The notes under the pieces are model-generated. The model did not search any database, was not told the origin of the DNA, and saw only the letters and a list, made by a program, of their open reading frames with translations. Positions 1-6,990 of a stretch of 9,751 nt of DNA are shown one piece after another (the first letter of the stretch is position 1; each line of letters begins with the position of its first letter). A program made the translations under genes and the position numbers. Source of the DNA: Anaerobacillus sp. (GTDB taxonomy: Bacteria; Bacillota; Bacilli; Bacillales_H; Anaerobacillaceae); the NCBI GenBank assembly GCA_007120055.1, contig SKOL01000431.1, forward strand, positions 1 through 9,751. Reading direction: 5' to 3'.

Positions 1-117
1 ACTCGTTTCAGCAAGCTGAAACATCGAGAAATCAGATGGAGTCTCGACTCCACCTGATTAAAAGTTCCCACCTACGCTACGCGTTGAGGTGGGGGTCTAT
101 AACCCTTAAACCATTTA
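1..117 (-). repeat. Dispersed multi-hairpin repeat, copy 1
   Basis: This is one of three copies of a roughly 121-bp element, in the opposite orientation to the copy at 6277-6397 and the same orientation as the one at 9652-9751. Three consecutive stem-loops are visible. Hairpin A pairs 5-12 with 15-22 and is flanked by CTCG (2-5) and CGAG (25-28). Hairpin B pairs 30-35 and 37-42 with 47-52 and 54-59 around a CTCG loop, with one A/C mismatch. Hairpin C pairs 67-73 and 74-77 with 81-84 and 87-93. A weaker GGGT/ACCC pairing lies in the remaining arm. There are no terminal inverted repeats and no coding frame. The window start probably removes a few bases of this copy. The nature of the family is unproven. 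The stacked hairpins resemble the ends of IS200/IS605-type elements and their associated RNAs, but that is inference. Confidence 0.9.
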
Positions 118-131
118 AGATCAATTAATTT

Positions 132-179
132 AAAATATGAATTGAACCTTGTATACTTTAACAAGGTTTTTCATATTTC
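132..179. terminator. Bidirectional terminator-like hairpin
   Basis: An AT-rich interrupted hairpin pairs AAATATGAA (133-141) plus AACCTTG (145-151) with CAAGGTT (162-168) plus TTCATATTT (170-178). T-rich sequence follows on the plus strand, and A-rich sequence precedes it, so it could end transcription in either direction. It directly follows repeat copy 1 and shares the ACCTTG/CAAGGT core with the terminator at 3924-3950. The gene it would serve lies outside the window. Confidence 0.5.
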
Positions 180-462
180 TTGATCTTTTTTTAAAGTTAT
201 GTTTCTAAATTGTTATATTCTTTTATACCAATGAGCGATGATATTCGATATAGTATAAGGAGAATGGAATTAGTAGAGGATTTTAATTAACGTTAATAAA
301 TATGTATCTAAATACAGATCGATGAAATTTATAATAAGGATCTGTAACCACTTAGATACTACATTTACTTGAATCATCTCAACTAAATATAGTGAGATGT
401 GGATTGTAAATATAAAATGCACTCAATTATTTTAGAAATTGTTATTACTAGGGAGGACAATT
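180..462. other. Gene-free AT-rich intergenic region
   Basis: No credible gene is visible. A spacer-less AAGGAG at 257-262 precedes an 8-codon frame from ATG 264, which is not convincing. Two inverted repeats are present. One pairs GTATCTAA (304-311) and ACAGATC (314-320) with GATCTGT (339-345) and TTAGATAC (352-359). The other pairs CATCTCA (375-381) with TGAGATG (393-399) and lies just upstream of the thioredoxin gene. Confidence 0.6.
364..399 (+). promoter_or_regulatory. Candidate promoter with overlapping inverted repeat
   Basis: A weak sigma-A-like pair, TTTACT (364-369) and TATAGT (388-393) with an 18-nt spacer, precedes the thioredoxin gene. The inverted repeat CATCTCA/TGAGATG (375-381 and 393-399) covers the spacer and the -10. 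This is where a repressor operator could sit. An alternative -10, TATAAA at 411-416, lacks a convincing -35. The call rests on sequence resemblance only. Confidence 0.3.
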
Positions 463-999
463 GTGATTAATAAAAGGTTAACAAGTTTAATTGTATTGAT
501 TGTTTCTGTTGGACTGATTGCTTATGTTGTTGCTACTACTCAGCCGAGAATAGGGGCAGAAGAAGGGATGATTGCACCAGACTTTACTCTTCCTTTATGG
601 CACACTGGGGAAGAAGCTGAGTTATCATCATTTAGAGGAGATATCGTCGTTTTAAATTTATGGGCATCATGGTGTCCTCCATGCAGAGAAGAAATGCCGG
701 ACTTAATTGAATTCTCTAATAATTATAAAGATAAGGGTGTAAAAGTAGTTGGGGTTAATTTAGCTTTACAAGAAAGAAGTCCGGAAGCTGCCGATGAATT
801 CATGGAGGAGTTTGGTGTAGATTTCCCAACGTTTGTTGATCAACCGAATGAAGAGAGAAGAGGGGTTGTGTCAACACTTTATAACATTGATAGTATTCCG
901 TATACGTATATTATTGATCGAGAAGGTATTATTGTAAACGTACATCGAGGTTTGTTGAAGTATGATTGGTTAGAGGAATATGTAGAGGAAATAAGATAA
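463..999 (+). CDS. Membrane-anchored TlpA/ResA-family thiol-disulfide oxidoreductase
   Basis: The protein is predicted to reduce or exchange disulfides in extracytoplasmic proteins on the outer face of the membrane. The start is taken as GTG 463 because GGGAGG (451-456) sits 6 nt upstream; a TTG at 439 in the same frame lies upstream of that ribosome site and would make the protein 8 residues longer. From GTG the protein has 178 residues. Residues about 5-24 form one hydrophobic anchor, and a thioredoxin fold follows. The active site WASWCPPC has cysteines at about 71 and 74, and the cis-proline loop (SIPYTYII) has Pro at about 146. ResA proteins that serve cytochrome c maturation usually carry CEPC, so CPPC fits TlpA or StoA-like reductases (spore cortex) equally well. 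No cytochrome-biogenesis genes adjoin it, so the substrate is unknown. It appears monocistronic, ending at the hairpin at 1007-1064. Confidence 0.85.
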   Translation: MINKRLTSLIVLIVSVGLIAYVVATTQPRIGAEEGMIAPDFTLPLWHTGEEAELSSFRGDIVVLNLWASWCPPCREEMPDLIEFSNNYKDKGVKVVGVNLALQERSPEAADEFMEEFGVDFPTFVDQPNEERRGVVSTLYNIDSIPYTYIIDREGIIVNVHRGLLKYDWLEEYVEEIR

Positions 1000-1006
1000 A
1001 AAAACT

Positions 1007-1064
1007 AAGAGGGTATCCCAAACAAGTGTCACCGTAAGACATTTAATGGCGTACCCTCTTTCTA
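1007..1064 (+). terminator. Terminator of the thioredoxin-like gene
   Basis: AAGAGGGTA (1007-1015) pairs perfectly with TACCCTCTT (1052-1060). The long loop contains a second hairpin, AAGTGTC/GACATTT. The structure begins 7 nt after the stop codon and is followed by TCTAATTT, so the U-run is modest. Confidence 0.65.
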
Positions 1065-1099
1065 ATTTCGCCAAGAAATAAACAGAGCAGTGAAAGAAA

Positions 1100-1140
1100 A
1101 TCAACCGACATTACATCCTAGTCAGATGGTGGCGGTTGAT
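1100..1140 (-). terminator. Putative terminator of the Hsp20 gene
   Basis: Read on the minus strand, ATCAACCG pairs with CGGTTGAT (1133-1140 with 1100-1107) and is followed by TTTCTTT. It lies just past the Hsp20 stop codon. The loop is long (25 nt), so termination strength is uncertain. Confidence 0.5.
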
Positions 1141-1144
1141 ACGA

Positions 1145-1585
1145 TCATTCATCGATATGCTTAATATTGATTCGATGTTCGTTTTGTTTATTTGACAATT
1201 GTTTATAAAGGTGAATAATTAATAAACCGTTCCGATAAGTAGCGTCAACTTTATCTTCTCGAACCACGTAAGGAAGTTGGATGACTCGTTTAAAATCACT
1301 AAGTTCAAACTCTTTTTGTCTTAAGCTGAAATGATCAAAATGTACGTCGCAATTTCCACTTATTTCGAGTGTGTTTAAATGAATGTTTAAAGAGATATTA
1401 TCAACATTCTCAATGCCAGGTAAGAGAACAACACAGAGCAGTTCATTATGTCCTTCGTAAAGGTTCACTTTAAGGCTATTTTTTCGTTCGTTGTTGTGTT
1501 CAAAAAGATGCTGAAAATTTTTTAAAAAATCTTGGTCAAACGTTTTTTGAAAAGGTTTCATCCACTCCATCATGTCACGATCCAT
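1145..1585 (-). CDS. Hsp20/alpha-crystallin family small heat-shock protein
   Basis: The 146-residue protein belongs to the small heat-shock family, ATP-independent holdases that bind unfolding proteins and form oligomers. Residues 1-35 are a variable N-terminal arm. Residues about 38-130 form the alpha-crystallin beta-sandwich. The family signature A-x-x-x-N-G-x-L is seen at 115-122, within ATYRNGLL. A short C-terminal tail carries an I-x-I oligomerisation motif (I139, I141). The start at 1585 has GGTGA about 7 nt upstream. The domain is divergent and asparagine/histidine-rich compared with general stress Hsp20 proteins. Some Bacillus relatives (CotM and CotP types) are spore-coat proteins. 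Because this gene lies 125 bp downstream of gerPF on the same strand, a coat role is possible, but a hairpin at 1652-1714 separates them and no sigma-K-like promoter was found. Confidence 0.8.
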   Translation of the reverse strand: MDRDMMEWMKPFQKTFDQDFLKNFQHLFEHNNERKNSLKVNLYEGHNELLCVVLLPGIENVDNISLNIHLNTLEISGNCDVHFDHFSLRQKEFELSDFKRVIQLPYVVREDKVDATYRNGLLIIHLYKQLSNKQNEHRINIKHIDE

Positions 1586-1651
1586 TAAAATTCACCACTT
1601 TTCATTTTATATTAGTTTTTTAGTGTACATGACTTCTTTGAAATGATAGTA

Positions 1652-1714
1652 ATAAATGATGGGGGTGTCCCAAAAGTGTCTAACACTTTGTTTTGGAACA
1701 GCCCCATCATTTAT
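1652..1714 (-). terminator. Long hairpin ending the gerP operon
   Basis: ATAAATGATGGGG (1652-1664) pairs with CCCCATCATTTAT (1702-1714), a 13-bp stem. Inside it, TCC/AAAA pairs with TTTTGGA and AAAGTGT pairs with ACACTTT across a CTA loop. The stem includes the gerPF stop codon (1711-1713). There is no clear U-run on either side, so it may terminate weakly, protect the mRNA 3' end, or both. Confidence 0.6.
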
Positions 1715-1929
1715 ACATTCGCACCTACATTTTGATCTGCTAAATCAGGGTCAAGCGTATTATTTACACTAATACCGTTATTTGAAATCACAAAATCTCC
1801 TGAACTAATTGATCCTGATCCGGACACAGATTTTGATGTGCTTTTTGGAGATATATTTAATGTATCTCCAAAGTTAATTACACCACCATTATCATTAATT
1901 TTAAAAGGCCCTCCAACAATCGCAGGCAT
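1711..1929 (-). CDS. gerPF: Spore germination protein GerPF
   Basis: This is a 72-residue member of the GerPA/GerPF family and the last gene of the gerP operon. GerP proteins sit in the inner spore coat and help small germinants pass to the receptors in the inner membrane. The diagnostic start MPAIVG is followed by GGVINFGD (15-22), NISPKS (25-30) and a serine/glycine stretch, then NNGISVNN and a DPDLADQNV-like acidic tail. The wording GGVINFGD and NISPKS is closer to GerPF than to GerPA. The start at 1929 has GAGGGTG 6-7 nt upstream. A 70-bp gap separates it from gerPE, the largest gap in the operon, but no promoter stands out there. Confidence 0.93.
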   Translation of the reverse strand: MPAIVGGPFKINDNGGVINFGDTLNISPKSTSKSVSGSGSISSGDFVISNNGISVNNTLDPDLADQNVGANV

Positions 1930-1999
1930 AATAACACCCTCTTCAATTCGTATTAATATTTATTTTATGTGAGGATGGTTTATAGGTTACAACGTTAAG

Positions 2000-2377
2000 T
2001 TAATTTTCTTCATCGTGTAAAATCTGCCTAATGTGTTTAACTCTAGATTCTGATTCGATAAAGTTCGTTGAACCGATTTGATATACACTCGCTGCTGCCA
2101 CACTTGTGACGTTAATACGGTTTACTTTTATGAAAGCGGAAGGATTATATCTATTTATTGTCACCGTTTCTTGAACGGTAGGTTTTGGGAGCTCCATTGT
2201 GAAAATAGGAAACTGCGAAAAGTTCCCTTCATTTGCATAAAATAACTGAAGTTGACGTTGTACAGCAAGCGCTCTAGCACGAGGGGTGATTTGAGCAGAG
2301 TCGCCAATATGAAAAATGGAACTTAAACTGACGTTAATAACTTTTGTATAGTTTACCATCGAAGTTCTTCTTGTCAT
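2000..2377 (-). CDS. gerPE: Spore germination protein GerPE
   Basis: The 125-residue protein sits in the fifth position of the gerP operon. It belongs with the coat proteins needed for normal germinant access. Two related motifs are visible: SSIFHIGDS at 19-27 and AASVYQIGS at about 95-103. Each is preceded by a short beta-like stretch (TKVINVS; IKVNRINV), suggesting an internal duplication of the unit found once in GerPA, GerPB, GerPD and GerPF. The middle (38-75) is hydrophilic and proline-containing. There is no signal peptide. The start at 2377 has AGGATG just upstream; that site overlaps the gerPD stop codon, and the 11-nt gap implies translational coupling. Confidence 0.9.
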   Translation of the reverse strand: MTRRTSMVNYTKVINVSLSSIFHIGDSAQITPRARALAVQRQLQLFYANEGNFSQFPIFTMELPKPTVQETVTINRYNPSAFIKVNRINVTSVAAASVYQIGSTNFIESESRVKHIRQILHDEEN

Positions 2378-2388
2378 CTGTTCACATC

Positions 2389-2565
2389 CTATTCTGGTGC
2401 GAGGGGCACAAAAGGACCGATAATTAATGATTCTGGTGGTGTATCAAAGACGGATGATAATGAAACGCTATCAGTGTCTCCGACTAAAAAAATAGAAGAT
2501 GATGATACTCCCCCGACATCAATATTACCGACACTAATATTGTGGTTCACGACGGTGAAATTCAT
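2389..2565 (-). CDS. gerPD: Spore germination protein GerPD (58 residues)
   Basis: This small gene fills the space between gerPC and gerPE, exactly where gerPD belongs in Bacillus gerP operons. It encodes 58 residues from ATG at 2563-2565 to TAG at 2389-2391. The N-terminus MNFTVVNHNISVGNI is followed by the shared SSIFLVGD motif (23-30), SLSSVFDTPPESLIIG (35-50) and the ending PFVPLAPE. The DTPPESLIIGPF stretch is typical of GerPD as I know the family. The ribosome site GGAGAA (2575-2580) lies inside the end of gerPC, and the intergenic gap is only 6 nt, so the genes are coupled. The protein presumably acts with the other GerP products in the inner coat. Confidence 0.9.
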   Translation of the reverse strand: MNFTVVNHNISVGNIDVGGVSSSSIFLVGDTDSVSLSSVFDTPPESLIIGPFVPLAPE

Positions 2566-2571
2566 AGATGA

Positions 2572-3189
2572 TTATTCTCCCTTCTTAGGTAAATGTTTAA
2601 TAAACTCTTCCATGGTTCGATTAATATCATTTTTCACATTGTTAATTGTTGTTTCCTCCAGTTGTTTTAAAGAATCTTCACTATGGTCTTGGAGGGTGAC
2701 ATCTTTTAAATAATATTGAATTCGTTTATCGATTTGCTTTCGTATATCTTCAACAATGAAATTTCGATAAGGGACGTCTAACTGATAATTATAATCCTGT
2801 TCGATCGATTTCATGACGTTATAACAATCATTATTTAAATAATCATAAACGTTCTTTTTAATATTTTCATAAAAATTTGGGTGTTGCTCTTTGGCAGAAG
2901 GAACATCAATATGGTTTCGGTTAATGGTGAAATCTTCAATGGAACTAGGTTCTATTCCACCAGTAGGAGTTATGCCGATATTAAGCGTTCCTTCTAATCT
3001 TTCAACTTTTAGTTGGTCAAATTTATATTCGATTCTTTCTGCTCTACCTGAAGTTTGTTTTTTTAACGTATTTAGCTCGTCTTGAAGGATTTCAATGGTT
3101 AATTCTAGTTGGTCAATTTTACTTTGCTGTGCTTCTAAGTATTGGTAGATGTGTTGGATATAGGTATTGTAGTCGTATTGATTGTACAT
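2572..3189 (-). CDS. gerPC: Spore germination protein GerPC
   Basis: The 205-residue protein is the third gene of gerP and the largest GerP product. The tyrosine/glutamine-rich N-terminus leads into a predicted coiled coil (about residues 15-65, with leucine/isoleucine heptads such as LELTIEILQDELNTLKKQ). A short stretch, GTLNIGITP (67-75), resembles the h-x-h-G motif of the other GerP proteins. The charged, mainly helical C-terminal half contains YRNFIVEDIRKQIDKRI-like sequence, typical of GerPC. There is no signal or membrane segment, consistent with assembly from the mother cell onto the coat. The start at 3189 has a strong AAGGAGGAG site about 3-5 nt upstream. A 35-bp gap follows gerPB. 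Confidence 0.92.
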   Translation of the reverse strand: MYNQYDYNTYIQHIYQYLEAQQSKIDQLELTIEILQDELNTLKKQTSGRAERIEYKFDQLKVERLEGTLNIGITPTGGIEPSSIEDFTINRNHIDVPSAKEQHPNFYENIKKNVYDYLNNDCYNVMKSIEQDYNYQLDVPYRNFIVEDIRKQIDKRIQYYLKDVTLQDHSEDSLKQLEETTINNVKNDINRTMEEFIKHLPKKGE

Positions 3190-3224
3190 AACTCCTCCTT
3201 CATTACGGTTATGACATAAAATGA

Positions 3225-3461
3225 TTATAAAGCGGCTCCAGTAGGCGGTAATGCTCGAGCTGGGGGTGCGAGCGGAATAACTGGAGTAGGATCTACTGGT
3301 TCCCCAGGCTCTGGCGCTGGTTCAACAAAGTCTCCGGTATTATAAAGGTTTGATAAAGCTCTTATAATACCAGCGCTACCAATTTGTAATACCGAAGAAT
3401 TTGTAACTCCATCTACTTTTAACGTATTAATGTTAATGGTTTGATTAATGTAAAAATTCAT
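3225..3461 (-). CDS. gerPB: Spore germination protein GerPB
   Basis: The 78-residue protein begins MNFYINQTININ, the classic GerPB opening, followed by SSVLQIGS (22-29), and AGIIRALSNLYNTGDF. The C-terminal 32 residues (47-78) are low-complexity, rich in proline, alanine and glutamate, as in other GerPB proteins where this tail varies in length. It is the second gene of the operon. AGGTGGTG in the 16-nt gap after gerPA serves as its ribosome site. The product is a coat protein contributing to germinant permeability; nothing in it suggests an enzyme. Confidence 0.92.
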   Translation of the reverse strand: MNFYINQTININTLKVDGVTNSSVLQIGSAGIIRALSNLYNTGDFVEPAPEPGEPVDPTPVIPLAPPARALPPTGAAL

Positions 3462-3477
3462 TTAAGCACCACCTATG

Positions 3478-3699
3478 CTAAATGATTGTGCTAATGTTCG
3501 AATCAGCTAAATCTTTATCATACGTATTCGTTGCACTATATTCATTTGAAATTTTTAAATAGTCACCAGTATTAAATGACCCAGCTCCAGCAAACGTTTT
3601 TGCAGTACTCGTAGGAGAGATGGTAAAAACGTCACCGATATTAAAAACCGCGCTACTACCGATACTATTTATTTTTACGGCTCCAACAATTGCAGGCAT
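3478..3699 (-). CDS. gerPA: Spore germination protein GerPA
   Basis: This 73-residue GerPA/GerPF-family protein is the first gene of the operon. It starts [11 protein letters not shown], carries SSAVFNIGD (15-23), then TISPTS and a glycine/alanine turn, and ends with a [14 protein letters not shown] acidic stretch matching the DxDxAD tail of the family. Its first position and similarity to GerPF support GerPA. The start at 3699 is preceded by AAAAGGACGGATGA, a usable but imperfect ribosome site. The sigma-K-like promoter at 3736-3763 would give a leader of roughly 30 nt and mother-cell expression late in sporulation, as known for gerP in Bacillus subtilis. Confidence 0.93.
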   Translation of the reverse strand: MPAIVGAVKINSIGSSAVFNIGDVFTISPTSTAKTFAGAGSFNTGDYLKISNEYSATNTYDKDLADSNISTII

Positions 3700-3735
3700 A
3701 AATCATCCGTCCTTTTTAAAATAAAATCTTATTAA

Positions 3736-3763
3736 TAAGGTATGTGTATGCCTAAGAAAGGTT
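3736..3763 (-). promoter_or_regulatory. Sigma-K-type promoter of the gerP operon
   Basis: On the minus strand, AC (3762-3761, in AACC) is separated by exactly 16 nt from CATACCTTA (3744-3736), which matches the sigma-K consensus AC-N16-CATAnnnTA. The predicted start of transcription is about 3728, some 29 nt before gerPA. TAGGC at 3754-3750, inside the spacer, fits the degenerate GerE box TRGGY. In B. subtilis the gerP operon is sigma-K dependent and repressed by GerE, so the position is sensible. The GerE match is only five bases and weak on its own. Confidence 0.75.
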
Positions 3764-3923
3764 CATTAATAACACGTTTTGTCATTTAATCCCTCTTACC
3801 TATAACTTTATAGTTTTAGGACAGAGAAAATGCCAAATTAACGAAAATTTTTATTAAAAAAACACATCCTTACATCAAAAGCTATATCCCTCTAAAGTTC
3901 AAAATTTATTGACTTATCTTAAG

Positions 3924-3950
3924 AAAACCTTGGAAAACAAGGTTTTTTTT
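3924..3950 (+). terminator. Rho-independent terminator-like hairpin
   Basis: AAAACCTTG (3924-3932) pairs with CAAGGTTTT (3938-3946) across GAAAA, followed by a run of eight T (3943-3950). No gene is visible just upstream on the plus strand, so it may insulate glcB from antisense or read-through transcription between the divergent gerP and glcB units. The A-run on its left makes it plausible in both directions. The rest of 3764-3923 is AT-rich and shows only a short palindrome (CTATAA/TTATAG, 3800-3813). Confidence 0.7.
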
Positions 3951-4010
3951 CGTTACGCAAATGAATAGGAAAAAAATTCTCAATTTCCAATGTAATAATC
4001 AACAACAATG

Positions 4011-4046
4011 TGTTATAATACAGATTAATTATTATAACTCTGTTAT
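4011..4046 (+). promoter_or_regulatory. Extended -10 promoter of glcB with leader palindrome
   Basis: TGTTATAAT (4011-4019) is a perfect extended -10 (TGnTATAAT); the -35 region 17 nt upstream is poor, as is usual for this promoter class. A small palindrome ATAAC-TCT-GTTAT (4034-4046) lies just past the expected transcription start and could be an operator or a leader hairpin. The glcB ribosome site AGGGGG (4071-4076) follows 25 nt later. Confidence 0.6.
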
Positions 4047-4085
4047 GTTATAGTTGATAATTTTAATTTAAGGGGGAAATATTTT

Positions 4086-6272
4086 ATGGAAAACTATGTT
4101 CAAGTGGGGGATCTTCAAGTGGCATCAGTATTATATGATTTTATTAATGAGGAGGCTATTGGGGGAACTGGAATAGATGGCGAGCGGTTTTGGGCCGGTT
4201 TTGAGACATTAGTTAATGAACTTTCTTCAGAAAACAAAGCATTGTTAGCTATGAGAGAGGAGGTGCAAAGTCAAATTAACGAATGGCATCAGAATAATAA
4301 AGATCATTTTCAATTTGGTGAGTATAAGTTGTTTTTACAAAATATTAATTACCTTGAACCAGAAAAACCAGATTACAAGATTTCAACCAAAGGTGTCGAT
4401 GATGAAATTGTGCTCCAAGCCGGACCGCAATTAGTCGTACCAGTAAATAATGCTCGTTATGCAATTAATGCTGCCAATGCTCGTTGGGGAAGTCTCTATG
4501 ATGCTCTTTACGGAACTGATGCGATTAGTGAAGAAGAGGGAGCAGGAAAAAGCAATCAATACAATCCTGTTCGTGGTGAGAAAGTCATTGCTTATGCAAA
4601 GGAATTTCTTGACGGGGCAGCTCCGTTAATTGATAGCAGTCATAAAGATGTTGTCAATTATACAATTAATGACGGTGAACTGATCGTTCAACTTAATAAT
4701 GGGAAATCCACAACGCTTAAACATGGGAAACAATTCATTGGCTTTCAAGGACAACCCGATACTCCACGGACGATATTGTTAAAAAATCATGGGTTACATT
4801 TTGAAATTCAAATTGATCTTACCGATTCTATTGGTAAAACTGATAGAGCAGGTGTAAAGGACGTTGTATTAGAATCCGCGCTTACGACAATTATGGATTT
4901 TGAGGATTCTGTAGCAGCAGTAGATGCAGACGATAAAGTTGAAGTTTATCGTAATTGGTTAGGGTTAATGAAAGGAGATTTGACGGAAAGTTTTCAAAAA
5001 GGGGGGCAAGTTGTTACGCGAACGTTAAACTGTGATCGTTCCTATACTTCTCCATCGGGAACAGAATTTTCTTTACCAGGGCGATCATTAATGTTTGTTC
5101 GTAACGTAGGTCACTTAATGACAAACAATGCGGTACTAGATAATAATGGAAACGAGGTACCTGAAGGCATTATGGATGGTGTGATTACAGGGCTTATTTC
5201 TATGCATGATCTTTTAGGGAATGGTCAATATAAAAATTCAAAGAAAGGATCCGTTTACATTGTTAAGCCAAAAATGCACGGATCTCGCGAAGTTGCATTT
5301 GCTAATCAACTGTTTGACCGCATTGAAGATTTACTGGGATTGGAAAGAAATACGTTGAAAATTGGTGTCATGGATGAAGAACGTCGAACAACATTGAATT
5401 TAAAAAATTGTATCGAACAAGTAAAAGATAGGATTGTCTTTATTAATACAGGTTTCTTAGATAGAACGGGAGATGAAATTCATACTTCGATGGAAGCAGG
5501 ACCTGTGGTTCGTAAAAATGAGATGAAATCATCAAAGTGGTTACAAGCTTATGAGAAATCAAATGTTATCGTAGGTATAGAATCTGGTTTACCAGGTCGT
5601 GCCCAAATCGGTAAAGGAATGTGGGCAATGCCTGATTTGATGAGTGATATGGTTGAGCAAAAAATTAATCATCTTAAGGCGGGAGCCAACACGGCATGGG
5701 TACCTTCACCGACAGCAGCAACCTTACACGCATTACATTATCATCAAATCGATGTAAAAGAAGTTCAGAACCACTTAGCTAGTAATGAAGAGGATTTACG
5801 AGATTTAATTTTACAAATTCCTGTGCCCGAAATTCCTAATTGGACCGCTGAACATATTCAAGAGGAGTTAGATAACAATGCACAAGGAATTCTTGGATAT
5901 GTTGTTCGTTGGGTTGAACATGGGGTTGGCTGTTCGAAAGTTCCGGATATCAACAACGTTGGACTGATGGAAGATCGTGCAACTTTACGTATTTCCAGTC
6001 AACATATGACAAATTGGTTACACCATGGGGTTTGTACAGAAGAACAAGTTCTCGAGACGATGAAAAAGATGGCGAAAGTAGTAGATGAACAAAATGCCGA
6101 TGATCCGAATTATCGAGCTATGTCTCTTGACTATGAAAATTCAGTAGCGTTTCAAGCAGCGTGTGAACTAGTTTTTCAAGGTTACGTTCAACCGAGCGGA
6201 TATACAGAACCGATATTGCACCGTCGGCGTATCGAAGCAAAAGCGAAATTTAAAGTAGGAATTAACCGTTAA
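4086..6272 (+). CDS. glcB: Malate synthase G
   Basis: The 728-residue enzyme condenses glyoxylate with acetyl-CoA to malate, allowing growth on glycolate, glyoxylate or C2 compounds. Its length and motifs match the monomeric G isoform (about 720 residues) rather than the shorter A form. Visible landmarks are [12 protein letters not shown] (270-281), [12 protein letters not shown] (314-325) and the [15 protein letters not shown] block with the glyoxylate-binding Arg339. Metal ligands are Glu431 (MDEERRT) and Asp459 (FLDRTGDE). Cys616 lies in GVGCSKVPD, and the catalytic base Asp630 in [10 protein letters not shown]; these align with E. coli Arg338, Glu427, Asp455, Cys617 and Asp631. The ATG has AGGGGG 9 nt upstream. 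It stands alone: no isocitrate lyase or glycolate oxidase gene adjoins. Repeat copy 2 begins 4 nt after its stop. Confidence 0.97.
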   Translation: MENYVQVGDLQVASVLYDFINEEAIGGTGIDGERFWAGFETLVNELSSENKALLAMREEVQSQINEWHQNNKDHFQFGEYKLFLQNINYLEPEKPDYKISTKGVDDEIVLQAGPQLVVPVNNARYAINAANARWGSLYDALYGTDAISEEEGAGKSNQYNPVRGEKVIAYAKEFLDGAAPLIDSSHKDVVNYTINDGELIVQLNNGKSTTLKHGKQFIGFQGQPDTPRTILLKNHGLHFEIQIDLTDSIGKTDRAGVKDVVLESALTTIMDFEDSVAAVDADDKVEVYRNWLGLMKGDLTESFQKGGQVVTRTLNCDRSYTSPSGTEFSLPGRSLMFVRNVGHLMTNNAVLDNNGNEVPEGIMDGVITGLISMHDLLGNGQYKNSKKGSVYIVKPKMHGSREVAFANQLFDRIEDLLGLERNTLKIGVMDEERRTTLNLKNCIEQVKDRIVFINTGFLDRTGDEIHTSMEAGPVVRKNEMKSSKWLQAYEKSNVIVGIESGLPGRAQIGKGMWAMPDLMSDMVEQKINHLKAGANTAWVPSPTAATLHALHYHQIDVKEVQNHLASNEEDLRDLILQIPVPEIPNWTAEHIQEELDNNAQGILGYVVRWVEHGVGCSKVPDINNVGLMEDRATLRISSQHMTNWLHHGVCTEEQVLETMKKMAKVVDEQNADDPNYRAMSLDYENSVAFQAACELVFQGYVQPSGYTEPILHRRRIEAKAKFKVGINR

Positions 6273-6276
6273 TCCA

Positions 6277-6397
6277 TAAATGGTTTAAGGGTTATAGACC
6301 CCACCTCAACGCGTAGCGTAGGTGGGAACTTTTAATCAGGTGGAGTCGAGACTCCATCTGATTTCTCGTTGTTTCAGCTTGCTGAAACGAGTTCGCT
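6277..6397 (+). repeat. Dispersed multi-hairpin repeat, copy 2 (complete)
   Basis: This is the only copy with both flanks in the window. Its left limit is set by the last base shared with copy 1 (TAAATGG...) and its right limit by the last base shared with copy 3 (...GAGTTCGCT). Against copies 1 and 3 it has one substitution, ATG to TTG in the bulge next to hairpin A, and against copy 1 one fewer C in the C-run next to hairpin C. Both changes lie outside the stems. It is inserted between the glcB stop codon and the glcB terminator, so it is transcribed as part of the glcB 3' untranslated region. No target-site duplication is obvious. Confidence 0.9.
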
Positions 6398-6409
6398 GTA
6401 ATGGAAATG

Positions 6410-6443
6410 AAACTGCCCTCGGTTAAAACTTAGGGCAGTTTTT
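6410..6443 (+). terminator. glcB rho-independent terminator
   Basis: AAACTGCCCT (6410-6419) pairs perfectly over 10 bp with AGGGCAGTTT (6432-6441), followed by T-rich sequence (TTTTT at 6439-6443, partly in the stem). It is the strongest terminator in the area and lies after repeat copy 2, implying that the repeat landed upstream of an existing glcB terminator. Confidence 0.85.
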
Positions 6444-6450
6444 GGGTTAA

Positions 6451-6522
6451 AGAAAAGTATAATATTTTAACTCTGAAAGGTAACTACCTCCGATCTGCTA
6501 GGCGGGCGCTAGGTGCTTTTCT
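6451..6522. other. GC-rich structured patch of unknown nature
   Basis: A 72-nt segment is closed by AGAAAAG (6451-6457) pairing with CTTTTCT (6516-6522). It contains AGGTA/TACCT (6478-6482 with 6485-6489) and a GC-rich block (6491-6514) with CTAG...CTAG palindromic ends. The GC-rich block stands out against the AT-rich surroundings. No reading frame supports a gene. It may be another dispersed intergenic element or the remnant of a structured RNA; the sequence alone does not decide. Confidence 0.4.
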
Positions 6523-6531
6523 TAATAAATG

Positions 6532-6592
6532 TTCACTTTTCTTCATAATTTCTCGATTGTTTCTTCACAGTTTTCTAGCATGATGTATTTAA
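6532..6592 (+). promoter_or_regulatory. 11-bp-phased direct repeats and weak promoter
   Basis: Four consecutive 11-mers, starting at 6538, 6549, 6560 and 6571, each begin TTTC or TTTT; the first and third share TTTCTTCA. TTCACT (6532), TTCATA (6542) and TTCACA (6564) resemble the TTHACA half-sites bound by OmpR/PhoB-type response regulators, which use an 11-bp phase. The TTCACA at 6564-6569 and TATTTA at 6586-6591 form a weak promoter pair with a 16-nt spacer. These sites would control the two genes that follow. Confidence 0.4.
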
Positions 6593-6622
6593 GGTGAAAA
6601 TACAAAAAAATGGGTGATATAG

Positions 6623-6880
6623 ATGAAAAATAGATCTAGAAATAGAATTGCTGGTTTTCTTTTTATCTTTTTGTTACTAGCTCCTTATAAAGTATTTGCC
6701 CATAGTCCTAAAGATGGACTTGGAGGAATCAACTCTCCTTGGTTAGCTGGTCAAGAAAACCCTTTAGAGCCAGGGGCTGATTGGAGATTATTAGGGATAT
6801 TCGCAGCTATTAACATTGGGTTTATTTTATTTGGTGCTATTCGTAAGTTTTACAAAAGCAGAAAGGTTAGCATTAACTAA
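6623..6880 (+). CDS. Small exported single-TM protein of unknown function
   Basis: I do not recognise a named family for this 85-residue protein. Residues 1-26 look like a signal peptide (basic start, hydrophobic core about 10-20, cleavage after VFA), which would leave a mature protein beginning with histidine (HSPKDG). Residues 27-54 are extracytoplasmic, with SPWLAGQENPLEPGADW, a tryptophan/proline-rich stretch. Residues about 55-73 are a transmembrane helix, followed by a basic cytoplasmic tail (RKFYKSRK). The ATG has GGGTGAT about 4 nt upstream, a modest site. It is 110 bp upstream of the BNR lipoprotein gene on the same strand and likely expressed with it. A histidine mature N-terminus is seen in copper-binding proteins such as CopC; here that is only a suggestion. 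Confidence 0.7.
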   Translation: MKNRSRNRIAGFLFIFLLLAPYKVFAHSPKDGLGGINSPWLAGQENPLEPGADWRLLGIFAAINIGFILFGAIRKFYKSRKVSIN

Positions 6881-6886
6881 CAGAGG

Positions 6887-6928
6887 AGAAAATGTGACTC
6901 GACTTTCTAGAATTGGCAAGCATTTTCT
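6887..6928 (+). other. Intergenic hairpin between the two surface-protein genes
   Basis: AGAAAATG (6887-6894) pairs with CATTTTCT (6921-6928), followed by TCTAAGGGTTTT. The loop is 26 nt. It could act as a weak terminator or mRNA-processing site that lowers expression of the downstream lipoprotein gene. Confidence 0.35.
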
Positions 6929-6990
6929 TCTAAGGGTTTTGATAATAGATTAGAGAATTAACTTAGATAGAAGTTAAAGGAGATGGAGAA